Shown here piece by piece: positions 7,968 through 14,658 of a DNA stretch of 25,575 nt. The stretch is from Treponema sp. UBA4307 (GTDB lineage Bacteria > Spirochaetota > Spirochaetia > Treponematales > Treponemataceae). Location: contig DGUP01000074.1 in NCBI GenBank assembly GCA_002394685.1, positions 1 to 25,575 of the forward strand. Direction: 5' to 3'. The notes under the pieces were generated by a model. The model was not told the origin of the DNA. It ran no database searches and was given only the letters and a program-made list of their open reading frames with translations. Position numbers and translations under genes: made by a program. The stretch's first letter is position 1. Each line of letters starts with the position of its first letter.

Positions 7968-8510
7968 ATGGCATCTAAGATCGGAAAACTTCCTGTTGCT
8001 ATCCCAGCTGGTGTTACAGTTACAGTTGATGGACATAACATTGCTGTAAAAGGCCCAAAGGGTGAATTAAAGTCAACATTCAATGACCTTGTAACAGTTG
8101 AAGTTAAAGGTACAGAAGTAGTTGTAAATCCTGCTAACGAATCAAAGGCAGCTTCTGCTGCTCACGGTTTGTACAGATCTATCATCCACAACATGGTTGT
8201 AGGTGTAAATGAGCAGTTTACAAAATCACTTATCATCACTGGTGTAGGTTACCGTGCAGAAGTAAAGGGCAAGGAACTTGTAATGAATCTTGGTTATTCA
8301 TCTGAATTCATTGCTCTCATTCCTGAGGGACTTACAGTTGTTGCTGATCAGAACGGTAAGATTTCTATTACTGGTATGGATAAGCAGCTTGTTGGTGAAT
8401 TTGCATCTCAGATTCGTAAGTTAAGAGCACCTGAGCCTTATAAGGGTAAGGGTATTCGCTACGATAATGAAGTTATCAGACGTAAAGTCGGCAAGACTGG
8501 TGTTAAATAA
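7968..8510 (+). CDS. rplF: 50S ribosomal protein L6
   Basis: Large-subunit protein near the sarcin-ricin loop. It is 180 residues, standard length, with the usual two repeated domains. N-terminal SKIGKLPVAIPAGVTV and C-terminal GEFASQIRKLRAPEPYKGKG are diagnostic; the tail ends VIRRKVGKTGVK, as in the family. AGGAG lies 6 bases before ATG 7968. Confidence 0.97.
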   Translation: MASKIGKLPVAIPAGVTVTVDGHNIAVKGPKGELKSTFNDLVTVEVKGTEVVVNPANESKAASAAHGLYRSIIHNMVVGVNEQFTKSLIITGVGYRAEVKGKELVMNLGYSSEFIALIPEGLTVVADQNGKISITGMDKQLVGEFASQIRKLRAPEPYKGKGIRYDNEVIRRKVGKTGVK

Positions 8511-8526
8511 TAAAGGGTGAATTGAT

Positions 8527-8889
8527 ATGTTGAAGAAACTTAATGACAAGAACAGAAAGCGCCTGCACAGAAAGATTCACATCCGTAAGACAGTATACGG
8601 TACTGCTGAACGCCCACGTATGACAGTTTTCAGAAGTGGTCGTAACATTTACGTACAGGTAATTAATGATGATGAAGGTAAGACACTTGCTTCTATCTCT
8701 ACACTTGAAAAGGATTTCGCTTCTTTCAAGGCAAATGTAGATAGCGGCTCAAAGCTGGGTGAAGCATTAGGTGGACGCCTTAAGGATAAGAATATTACTA
8801 AAGTAGTATTCGATCGTAATGGTTATCTCTATCACGGTGTTGTTAAAGCTCTCGCTGATGGAGTTCGCAAAGCCGGAATTGAATTCTAG
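8527..8889 (+). CDS. rplR: 50S ribosomal protein L18
   Basis: 5S rRNA-binding protein. It is 120 residues, standard. Family features are the basic N-terminus, the TAERPRMTVFRSGRNIYVQVINDD segment, KITKVVFDRNG-like text (NITKVVFDRNGYLYHGVVKALADGVRKAG) and the final IEF. The ribosome binding site is weaker (AAAGGGTGA) than that of most neighbours. It ends 8 bases before rpsE, whose AGGAG overlaps the rplR stop codon. Confidence 0.96.
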   Translation: MLKKLNDKNRKRLHRKIHIRKTVYGTAERPRMTVFRSGRNIYVQVINDDEGKTLASISTLEKDFASFKANVDSGSKLGEALGGRLKDKNITKVVFDRNGYLYHGVVKALADGVRKAGIEF

Positions 8890-8897
8890 GAGAGGTT

Positions 8898-9410
8898 ATG
8901 GAACACTCAAAGAATGTTGATAGAAAACCTGCTGATGAATTCGTAGAAAAGCTGGTTAAGCTGAATCGTAACTCAAAGACTGTAAAGGGTGGACGCAGAA
9001 TGTCTTTCTCTGCTCTTACAGTTGTTGGCGATCAGAAAGGTCGTATCGGCTACGGATTCGGTAAAGCAAATGATGTAACTGATGCAATCAGAAAGAGTAT
9101 CGAAAAGGCTAAGGCTAATATGATTACTCTTCCTATGAAGAATGGTACACTTCCACATGAAATCATTGGAAAGTACAAGAGTTCTTCAGTATTGTTAAAG
9201 CCTGCTTGTCCTGGTACTGGTATTATTGCCGGTGGTCCAGTACGTGCAGTTATGGATGCAGCTGGAATTACAGATGTAATTTCAAAGTCTCAGGGTTCAA
9301 GAACTTCAGTAAATGTTGTTCGCGCAACTTTCAACGCTGTAGCAGACTTAATGAATGCACGTGAAGTTGCTCAGAACCGTGGTAAGACTCTTAAGGATAT
9401 GTGGGGCTGA
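8898..9410 (+). CDS. rpsE: 30S ribosomal protein S5
   Basis: Small-subunit body protein important for decoding fidelity. It is 170 residues. Double-stranded RNA-binding type domain is visible (FSALTVVGDQKGRIGYGFGKANDV), then LPMKNGTLPHEIIGKYKSSSVLLKPACPGTGIIAGGPVRAVMDAAGI, the S5 C-terminal signature. ATG 8898 follows AGGAG, which spans the rplR stop. rpmD begins 2 bases after the stop. Confidence 0.97.
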   Translation: MEHSKNVDRKPADEFVEKLVKLNRNSKTVKGGRRMSFSALTVVGDQKGRIGYGFGKANDVTDAIRKSIEKAKANMITLPMKNGTLPHEIIGKYKSSSVLLKPACPGTGIIAGGPVRAVMDAAGITDVISKSQGSRTSVNVVRATFNAVADLMNAREVAQNRGKTLKDMWG

Positions 9411-9412
9411 TC

Positions 9413-9598
9413 ATGGCAAAGAAATTACGCATTGAACTCGTAAAGAGTACTATTGGTCAGAAGCCTGCTAAGAAAGCTACAGTACGTAGCCTTGGTCTTA
9501 AGAAGCTTCATTCTGTTGTAGAACAGGAAGCAACTCCTGCAATTGTAGGTATGGTTGCTACTGTTGCTCACCTGGTTAAAGTAGAGGAGATCAACTAA
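9413..9598 (+). CDS. rpmD: 50S ribosomal protein L30
   Basis: Small large-subunit protein absent from some bacteria. Start chosen at ATG 9413 (MAKKLRIELVKSTIGQ), 61 residues, the usual size. An in-frame GTG at 9401 would add four residues inside the rpsE end and is not needed. Family core: the ATVRSLGLKKLHSVVEQEATPAIVGMVATVAHLVKVEE segment. The stop overlaps the rplO start by one base. Confidence 0.95.
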   Translation: MAKKLRIELVKSTIGQKPAKKATVRSLGLKKLHSVVEQEATPAIVGMVATVAHLVKVEEIN

Positions 9599-10056
9599 TG
9601 GCAGATTTTATCTTAAACGCCCCAGAGGGTGCTAATGTAAATCCAAAGCGTGTTGGTCGTGGTTCTTCTTCTGGACTCGGTACAACAGCAGGTAAGGGAA
9701 ACAAGGGACAGCAGTCTCGTTCTGGAAAGAGCGGACCATATGTAGGATTCGAAGGTGGTCAGATGCCTTTGTATCGTCGCATTGCTCACCGTGGTTTCTC
9801 AAACGCACCATTTAAGAAGGTATACTTCACAATTAACGTTGATGAACTTAATAAGAAGTATTCTGATGGTGAAACAGTAGATCGCGAATCACTTATTGCT
9901 AAGGGCCTTCTCAAGAAGGATGTTCTTATCAAAGTTCTCGGTGATGGCGAAATCACAAAGAAACTTACTGTTAATGTAGACAAAATTTCAGCTTCAGCTA
10001 AAGAAAAGGTTGAAAAAGCTGGTGGCTCAGTAACAGTTAAGGCTGACGCAAAATAA
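9598..10056 (+). CDS. rplO: 50S ribosomal protein L15
   Basis: Late-assembly large-subunit protein. It is 152 residues. Hallmarks are the N-terminal NPKRVGRGSSSGLGTTAGKGNKGQQSR glycine/basic region, FEGGQMPLYRRIAHRGFSN, and the C-terminal KAGGSVTVKADAK. Start ATG 9598 overlaps the rpmD stop, with AGAGGAGA upstream. secY follows after 24 bases. Confidence 0.96.
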   Translation: MADFILNAPEGANVNPKRVGRGSSSGLGTTAGKGNKGQQSRSGKSGPYVGFEGGQMPLYRRIAHRGFSNAPFKKVYFTINVDELNKKYSDGETVDRESLIAKGLLKKDVLIKVLGDGEITKKLTVNVDKISASAKEKVEKAGGSVTVKADAK

Positions 10057-10080
10057 TAAAAAAGGTAGCGGAGTAAAAAT

Positions 10081-11415
10081 ATGGCAAACAATGCAGTAGT
10101 AAACATGTTCAAAGTTAAAGATTTGCGTAAGCGTTTGTTCTTCACTTTGTTCATTCTTGCAGTTTTCCGTCTGGGAAGTGTTTTAACAATTCCTGGAATT
10201 GATGCTACCAAGTTGCTTCAGTACTTTACAAATTTTGCTTCAAGTGCTGAAAGTGCGTTTGCCAGTTATATGGACTTTTTTGCAGGTGGAGCTTTCGAAA
10301 AATTTTCTGTATTGATGCTTGGTGTAATGCCTTACATTTCAACACAGATTATTTTGCAGCTCGCACTTGTAATTTTCCCATCTCTGAAGAGAATTGCCCA
10401 GGAAGAAGGTGGTCAGCAGAAGGTTCAGGCTTGGACAAGAGTTGGTACAATTTTCGTTTGTATCATTCAGGCTCTTGCTCTTACAGTTTATGCTAAGTCT
10501 GTTAACCAGTCTGTTCCTGGCACAATTATCTTCGAAAATAAAGTCTATTTTAATGTGATCTTTATCCTTACAGTAACTACAGGTTCTATGATTACTGTAT
10601 GGTTAGGAGATCAGATTACTGCGCATGGTATTGGCAATGGTATTTCTATGATTATCTTTGCTGGTATTGTAGCACGTATTCCAAGTGCAATTTGGGAATT
10701 GATCAAACTGGTTCAGAGCGGTGATATTAACGTTGTATTCGTTATTGTTGCTCTGGCTCTCTTTATTGTAATTCTTGGTTTTGTTGTTTACGAACAGCAG
10801 GGCGAACGTAAGATTCCGGTACACTATGCTAAACGCGTTGTTGGCCGCAAGATGTATGGTGGACAGAGCACATATATTCCATTCAAGATCAATCCATCAG
10901 GAGTTATTCCAATCATTTTTGCATCAGCATTCCTGACATTCCCATTGCAGATTGCTAACTCTCTGGCACCTAATGTTACCTGGCTTGCAAATCTGGCCAG
11001 ATGGCTTAGCCCAACAGGGATTTGGTACAACGTAATCGAAGTTTTGTTGATTATATTCTTTGCATACTTCTACACTCAGGTAACCCTGAACCCTACTGAA
11101 ATCGCTAAGAATATTCGTGAAAACGGTGGTTCTATTCCTGGAATCAGAACTGACAAAACAGAAGAATATCTTCAGAAGGTTTTAAACCGTCTGATTCTTC
11201 CTGGTTCATTGTTCCTTGCTGCGATTGCAGTATTGCCTACAGTAATCCAGATCGTATTTAAGTTCCCTACATCAGTTTCTATGCTGATGGGTGGTACTTC
11301 ACTGCTGATTCTGGTTGGTGTAGATCTTGATACAATGTCACAGGTTGAAGCTCTTCTTAAGATGCATCACCACGATGGATTAACAAAGAAGGGTATTAAG
11401 TCAAGAAGCCTTTAA
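10081..11415 (+). CDS. secY: Preprotein translocase channel subunit SecY
   Basis: Membrane channel for Sec-dependent export. It is 444 residues with about ten hydrophobic helices. Recognisable SecY segments include the N-terminal KDLRKRLFFTLFILAVFRLGS, the plug region TIPGIDA, GVMPYISTQIILQL, the cytoplasmic loop RKIPVHYAKR with GQSTYIPFKINPSGVIPIIFA, and the tail motif MSQVEALLKMHHHDG. ATG 10081 follows AGCGGAG. The adk, map and infA genes that often follow secY are absent; a 252-base spacer leads to rpmJ. Confidence 0.98.
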   Translation: MANNAVVNMFKVKDLRKRLFFTLFILAVFRLGSVLTIPGIDATKLLQYFTNFASSAESAFASYMDFFAGGAFEKFSVLMLGVMPYISTQIILQLALVIFPSLKRIAQEEGGQQKVQAWTRVGTIFVCIIQALALTVYAKSVNQSVPGTIIFENKVYFNVIFILTVTTGSMITVWLGDQITAHGIGNGISMIIFAGIVARIPSAIWELIKLVQSGDINVVFVIVALALFIVILGFVVYEQQGERKIPVHYAKRVVGRKMYGGQSTYIPFKINPSGVIPIIFASAFLTFPLQIANSLAPNVTWLANLARWLSPTGIWYNVIEVLLIIFFAYFYTQVTLNPTEIAKNIRENGGSIPGIRTDKTEEYLQKVLNRLILPGSLFLAAIAVLPTVIQIVFKFPTSVSMLMGGTSLLILVGVDLDTMSQVEALLKMHHHDGLTKKGIKSRSL

Positions 11416-11484
11416 TTTAAAGTCTATTTGTGCTAATAACGAGTGTCCGTTTTTACGGGCATTCGTTATATGTAGCTTTAAATT
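11414..11484 (+). terminator. Long hairpin after secY (terminator-like or attenuator)
   Basis: A 14-bp stem (11436-11449 with 11456-11469, three G-U pairs, 6-base T-rich loop) is enclosed by a second 9-bp A/T-rich stem (11414-11422 with 11476-11484). The outer arm includes the end of the secY stop codon. No clean T tract follows the GC-containing stem, but TTT-rich sequence does. Likely a terminator, processing site or partial attenuator between secY and the rpmJ unit. Confidence 0.55.
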
Positions 11485-11528
11485 TTAAGGGAATTTTTGA
11501 TTAGGTCTAGAATAACTTAAGGATTTTA

Positions 11529-11537
11529 TGGTATACT
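11529..11537 (+). promoter_or_regulatory. Extended -10 promoter for rpmJ-rpsM-rpsK
   Basis: TG at 11529-11530, one base, then TATACT at 11532-11537, a near-perfect extended -10. There is no convincing -35 at 16-18 bases upstream. It predicts a start near 11544 and a leader of about 124 bases before rpmJ. It lies just downstream of the secY hairpin. Confidence 0.55.
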
Positions 11538-11542
11538 TTGCC

Positions 11543-11634
11543 ACCATTTACGGAAAAAAGTATGTTTTTTCATGTTTTTTTCAATATAAATGGTAATCAA
11601 ACTGTAATTCATAGCGAATTGCCATGGTTTGATT
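11543..11634 (+). promoter_or_regulatory. Structured leader upstream of rpmJ
   Basis: Three stems can be drawn. ACCATTTA 11543-11550 pairs with 11587-11594, 8 bp, starting about at the predicted 5' end. Inside it, GAAAAAA 11553-11559 pairs with 11565-11571 and is followed by a T7 run. AATCAAAC 11595-11602 pairs perfectly with GTTTGATT 11627-11634 and encloses AATTC/GAATT (11606-11610 with 11616-11620). Perfect arms in non-coding sequence suggest a functional leader, possibly for r-protein autoregulation; the ligand is unknown. Confidence 0.45.
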
Positions 11635-11667
11635 TAGTAGGTATCCATATTATTCAGGGGGACTTTT

Positions 11668-11781
11668 ATGAAAGTACGCACCAGCGTAAAACCCATCTGC
11701 GATAAGTGTAAGGTAATCAGAAGACACGGCGTAGTACGTATCATCTGTGAAAATCCAAAACACAAGCAGAGACAGGGATGA
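11668..11781 (+). CDS. rpmJ: 50S ribosomal protein L36, zinc-binding form
   Basis: Smallest large-subunit protein. It is 37 residues (MKVRTSVKPICDKCKVIRRH at the start). The zinc site is C11-x2-C14-x12-C27-x4-H32, so this is the C+ type. ATG 11668 follows AGGGGGA. The stop TGA 11779-11781 abuts the AGGAGC ribosome binding site of rpsM. Its position ahead of rpsM matches the usual infA-rpmJ-rpsM order, but infA is missing. Confidence 0.95.
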   Translation: MKVRTSVKPICDKCKVIRRHGVVRIICENPKHKQRQG

Positions 11782-11791
11782 GGAGCAACTG

Positions 11792-12160
11792 ATGGCTAGA
11801 ATTGCGGGAGTTGACCTCCCTAACAAGCACGTCAATATTGCATTGACTTATGTTTACGGTATTGGTCGTTCAGCAGCAAACAAGATCTGTGAAGAAACAA
11901 AAGTTAATCCAGATGTTATGCTCAACGATTTGTCTGAAGATGATCTCAACAAGATCCGTAAGTATATTGATGAAAACTACAAGACTGAAGGACACTTGAG
12001 AACTGAAATTGGTTTGAACATTAAGCGTCTTATCGATATTGGTTCTTATCGTGGTACTCGCCATCGTAAGGGACTTCCAGTACGTGGCCAGCGCACTCGC
12101 ACTAATTCTCGTACACGCAAGGGTAAGAAGAAGACCGTTGCTAACAAGAAGAAGGCTTAA
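11792..12160 (+). CDS. rpsM: 30S ribosomal protein S13
   Basis: Head protein contacting the P-site tRNA and forming bridges to the large subunit. Start chosen at ATG 11792 (MARIAGVDLPNKHVNIALTY), 122 residues, with AGGAG at 11780-11784 region. The upstream open frame to 11747 overlaps rpmJ and is not family sequence. Conserved C-terminal part: GSYRGTRHRKGLPVRGQRTRTNSRTRKG, then a lysine-rich tail. Confidence 0.96.
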   Translation: MARIAGVDLPNKHVNIALTYVYGIGRSAANKICEETKVNPDVMLNDLSEDDLNKIRKYIDENYKTEGHLRTEIGLNIKRLIDIGSYRGTRHRKGLPVRGQRTRTNSRTRKGKKKTVANKKKA

Positions 12161-12173
12161 GCGGAGGTAACTA

Positions 12174-12554
12174 ATGGCAGTACAGAAAAAGAGAAAAGAG
12201 AAGAAGAGTGTTTACGAAGGAAATGTCTACATTCAGGCAACTTTCAACAACACAATCGTAACAATTACAGACCTCAGAGGAAATGCACTTTCTTGGGCAT
12301 CTTCTGGCGGTTTGGGATTCCGCGGAGCAAAGAAATCAACTCCATTTGCTGCACAGTCAGTAGCTGAACAGGCAGTACAGCGCGCAGCATCTTATGGTCT
12401 TCGTGAAGTACACGTATACGTTAAGGGACCTGGAATGGGTCGTGAAAATGCTATTCGTGTTCTTGGCACATTGGGACTCAAGGTTAAGTCAATTTCTGAT
12501 GTAACACCTATTCCACACAATGGATGCCGCCCACGCAAGACACGCCGTATGTAA
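12174..12554 (+). CDS. rpsK: 30S ribosomal protein S11
   Basis: Platform protein near the Shine-Dalgarno helix. It is 126 residues, standard. Family text: the GNVYIQATFNNTIVTITDLRGNALSWASSGGLGFRGAKKSTPFAAQ region, the VYVKGPGMGRENAIR segment, and the C-terminal DVTPIPHNGCRPRKTRR. GGAGG precedes ATG 12174. In most bacteria rpsD follows; here a 239-base non-coding spacer leads to rpoA. Confidence 0.97.
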   Translation: MAVQKKRKEKKSVYEGNVYIQATFNNTIVTITDLRGNALSWASSGGLGFRGAKKSTPFAAQSVAEQAVQRAASYGLREVHVYVKGPGMGRENAIRVLGTLGLKVKSISDVTPIPHNGCRPRKTRRM

Positions 12555-12559
12555 TTAAA

Positions 12560-12621
12560 ACAATTTTTTCTGGGAAGTTCTGATTTTGCTTGCAAGATCA
12601 GAGCCAACTGGTAAAAATTGT
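12560..12621 (+). terminator. Hairpin after rpsK (terminator-like)
   Basis: Inner stem 12580-12588 with 12593-12601, 9 bp, one G-U pair, 4-base loop. Outer arms ACAATTTTT 12560-12568 and AAAAATTGT 12613-12621 are perfect complements of 9 bp, and AGTT/AACT can pair between the two. The layout copies that of the hairpin after secY: a firm inner stem inside an A/T-rich outer stem. No strong T tract follows, so complete termination is doubtful. Confidence 0.5.
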
Positions 12622-12629
12622 GCTATTAT
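12621..12629 (+). promoter_or_regulatory. Extended -10 promoter for rpoA-rplQ
   Basis: TG at 12621-12622, one base, then TATTAT 12624-12629. No good -35 lies 16-18 bases upstream. The promoter overlaps the foot of the rpsK hairpin. A start near 12636 would give a leader of about 158 bases before rpoA. Confidence 0.45.
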
Positions 12630-12645
12630 TATGTATGGATTATTG

Positions 12646-12768
12646 CTGATCATGTAACTTTTTTGACTTTGCGTAATGGTTAAAAAAGAAATGGTTAGTA
12701 GGAAGTTGATTCTGGACATCTAAATGATGATCAGAGCTCTATTACGTAAAAGAATGGCTCTTAAGAGC
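12646..12768 (+). promoter_or_regulatory. Structured leader upstream of rpoA with crossing stems
   Basis: TTTGCGTAAT 12668-12677 pairs with ATTACGTAAA 12741-12750, 10 bp with one G-U. CTGATCAT 12646-12653 is a perfect complement of ATGATCAG 12727-12734. The two pairings cross, so they form a pseudoknot or exclude each other. Near the end lie AGAGCTCT 12733-12740 and the perfect 12-base palindrome GCTCTTAAGAGC 12757-12768, whose halves can also pair with each other. The rpoA ribosome binding site follows at 12783-12787. Regulatory function is inferred. Confidence 0.4.
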
Positions 12769-12793
12769 TTAATTCGAAACAATAGGAGTTCAG

Positions 12794-13840
12794 ATGGCTC
12801 GCAAAAATCTGCTTAAAGGTTTTAAAAAACCAAAAAACATTACATTTGAGCACCTTGATGATAATCCTAATTACGGAAAGTTTACAGCTTATCCATTTGA
12901 ACCTGGATTTGGTACAACAATCGGAAATACACTCCGCCGCGTTTTACTCTCATCTATTCAGGGATACGCTATTTCTTCAGTTAGAATTACTTCATATGAT
13001 GCAAACAGTGTTCCTCATGTAATTTCCAGTGAATTTGAGACTATTCCAAATATCTCTGAAGATACATTGGAAGTCTTGAATAGTTTAAAACAGATTCGTT
13101 TGCGCTTGCCGCGGGACGTTGAGCAGGATACATTTGTCTTCGAATTCAAGGGTCCAGGCACTGTAAAGAGTGATGACTTTGAAAAAGAAGGCCAGCTTGA
13201 AATCATGACTAAGGGACTTGAAGTCTTTACAATGATGGAAGGCTGTCATGTTGAATTTGAGGTTCAGGTTGATTTGGGACGTGGATATACTCCAGCTGAA
13301 GTAAATGAACACTACGTTGAAGTTGTTGGTACAATCCCAATGGACTGTTTATTTACACCTGTTCCAAAGGTTAAATATTCAATTGAACCTTGCCGCGTAG
13401 GTCAGCGTAACGATTATGACAAACTGATCCTTGAAATTTGGACAGACGGCACTATTAAACCAGAAGACGCTTTAGGTGAAGCTGCTAAGATTGCTAAGGA
13501 ATACTTTGCAATTTTCGTTAACTTTGATGAAAGCACAGTTGGTGGCAGTGACGACAGCGATGAAGGCGATGAGAGAATTCAGCAGATTCTCAACACATCT
13601 GTTGATGAACTTGAACTTTCTGTTCGCAGTTCAAATTGTCTTAAAACAGCAAATATTCACACAATTGGTGAATTAACTAAGAAAACGGAAGACGACATTA
13701 CTAAGACTAGAAACTTCGGTAAGAAGAGTTTGGAAGAAATCAAAGCTAAACTCGAAGAAAGAGGCTTGAGCCTTGGTATGACTGATTACAGTCACCTTAA
13801 CGATGTAAATTTCCGTAACCATAAGGACGAAACCGAATGA
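12794..13840 (+). CDS. rpoA: RNA polymerase alpha subunit
   Basis: Scaffold subunit for polymerase assembly, with a C-terminal domain that contacts upstream promoter DNA and activators. It is 348 residues. The N-terminal dimer domain shows FEPGFGTTIGNTLRRVLLSSIQGYAI, the family signature. An acidic linker (GGSDDSDEGDE, near residues 248-258) joins the C-terminal domain (from about residue 265: DELELSVRSSNCLKTANIHTIGEL, then NFGKKSLEEIKAKL), including the conserved arginine of the DNA-binding SVRSSNCL motif. A short extra tail ends HKDETE. ATG 12794 follows TAGGAG. The stop overlaps the rplQ start by 4 bases. Confidence 0.97.
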   Translation: MARKNLLKGFKKPKNITFEHLDDNPNYGKFTAYPFEPGFGTTIGNTLRRVLLSSIQGYAISSVRITSYDANSVPHVISSEFETIPNISEDTLEVLNSLKQIRLRLPRDVEQDTFVFEFKGPGTVKSDDFEKEGQLEIMTKGLEVFTMMEGCHVEFEVQVDLGRGYTPAEVNEHYVEVVGTIPMDCLFTPVPKVKYSIEPCRVGQRNDYDKLILEIWTDGTIKPEDALGEAAKIAKEYFAIFVNFDESTVGGSDDSDEGDERIQQILNTSVDELELSVRSSNCLKTANIHTIGELTKKTEDDITKTRNFGKKSLEEIKAKLEERGLSLGMTDYSHLNDVNFRNHKDETE

Positions 13841-14310
13841 ATCACAAGAATGGATTTAATCCGCTTTCACGTACAACAGCACACCGTCGCGCAATGTCAC
13901 GCAACATGGTAACTTCTCTCTTCAGATATGAAAGAATTACAACTACAAAGTCTAAGGCTTTGGAAGTAAGACGCGCTGCTGAAAAACTTATCACACGTGC
14001 AAAGGTGGATTCTGTACACAACAGAAGAATCGTTGCTAAGTATATTGCAGATGCAAAAATCTTGAACAAATTGTTCACAGAAATTGGCCCACGTATGAAG
14101 GATCGCAATGGTGGTTACACACGCGTTCTTAAGATGGGATTCCGTCAGGGTGATGCTGCTGAAGTAGTTATCCTTGAATTGGTAGATTACAAGCTTCCTG
14201 ACCAGGATGCTGCTGAATCTAAGCCAGCTGAAAAGGCTAAGGCTAAGCCAGCTAAAACAGCAAAGAAAGCTCCAGCAAAGAAAGAAGCTGCAGCTGCTGA
14301 TAAGGAGTAA
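13837..14310 (+). CDS. rplQ: 50S ribosomal protein L17 with basic low-complexity tail
   Basis: Tunnel-exit large-subunit protein. It is 157 residues; the core (NGFNPLSRTTAHRRAMSRNMVTSL, ITTTKSKALEVRRAAEKLITRAK, then a GGYTRVLKMGFRQGDAAEVVILELVD end) accounts for about 120. The last 35-40 residues are an added alanine/lysine/proline-rich tail (such as AEKAKAKPAKTAKKAPAKK), probably disordered and RNA-contacting. ATG 13837 overlaps the rpoA stop (ATGA). Confidence 0.96.
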   Translation: MNHKNGFNPLSRTTAHRRAMSRNMVTSLFRYERITTTKSKALEVRRAAEKLITRAKVDSVHNRRIVAKYIADAKILNKLFTEIGPRMKDRNGGYTRVLKMGFRQGDAAEVVILELVDYKLPDQDAAESKPAEKAKAKPAKTAKKAPAKKEAAAADKE

Positions 14311-14313
14311 GCT

Positions 14314-14565
14314 ATGTCTAAATCACATCGCGGAACTGGTATCCGTAATGAAGTTAACCACGGCCGTGGCACATGCGGTATTTGTGGAAAGAGCCAGATT
14401 AAGACTCTGTACGAACAGGAAGTTGATGGCAAGAAGGTTAAGATTTGTAAATTCTGCAAAGCTAACTTGAAGAACAAGGCTCAGGTTGAAGCCCGCGCTG
14501 CTAAGAAAGCTGCCGCTGCTGCTGCACCTGCTGCTGAAGAAGCTCCTGCACCAGCTGCTGAGTAA
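14314..14565 (+). CDS. Small protein with two CxxC pairs (putative zinc ribbon), function unknown
   Basis: An 83-residue protein not recognised as a standard r-protein. ATG 14314 follows AAGGAG (within the rplQ end), and rplQ ends only 3 bases upstream, so it is co-translated with the alpha operon. CxxC pairs occur at residues 21/24 (TCGICGK) and 45/48 (KICKFCK), separated by 20 residues, fitting one zinc-ribbon or knuckle-pair fold. The N-terminus is basic. From about residue 57 the chain becomes alanine/proline/glutamate-rich and ends APAPAAE. The composition resembles small ribosome-associated or RNA-binding proteins. Position, coupling and basic zinc core suggest a translation-related role; this is inference. 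Confidence 0.8.
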   Translation: MSKSHRGTGIRNEVNHGRGTCGICGKSQIKTLYEQEVDGKKVKICKFCKANLKNKAQVEARAAKKAAAAAAPAAEEAPAPAAE

Positions 14566-14594
14566 GCATTGTTGTGCTAGATAATTGAGCTTTT

Positions 14595-14630
14595 AGCCGC
14601 TCTTATTAACAAGGGCGGCTTTATTTTTTT
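14595..14630 (+). terminator. Rho-independent terminator of the r-protein cluster
   Basis: A 10-bp stem (14595-14604 with 14611-14620, one G-U pair, 6-base loop) is GC-rich at its base and is followed by TTATTTTTTT. It closes the transcript that includes rpoA, rplQ and the CxxC protein, and separates it from the convergent lpt operon. Confidence 0.9.
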
Positions 14631-14658
14631 AAACAAAAAATAATATTGGTGTGACATA

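Noticed and set aside
9401..9412. GTG start of rpmD inside rpsE
   Set aside because: ATG 9413 gives the normal 61-residue L30 and the family N-terminus; the extra four residues are not conserved.
9786..10211. Long minus-strand open frame across rplO and secY
   Set aside because: It is antisense to two certain genes and its translation has no family character; other long antisense frames in the r-protein block (for example 3363-3740 and 4730-5149) are rejected for the same reason.
12555..12793. Degenerate rpsD remnant in the rpsK-rpoA spacer
   Set aside because: No frame of the 239 bases shows S4-like sequence; the gene is simply not here.
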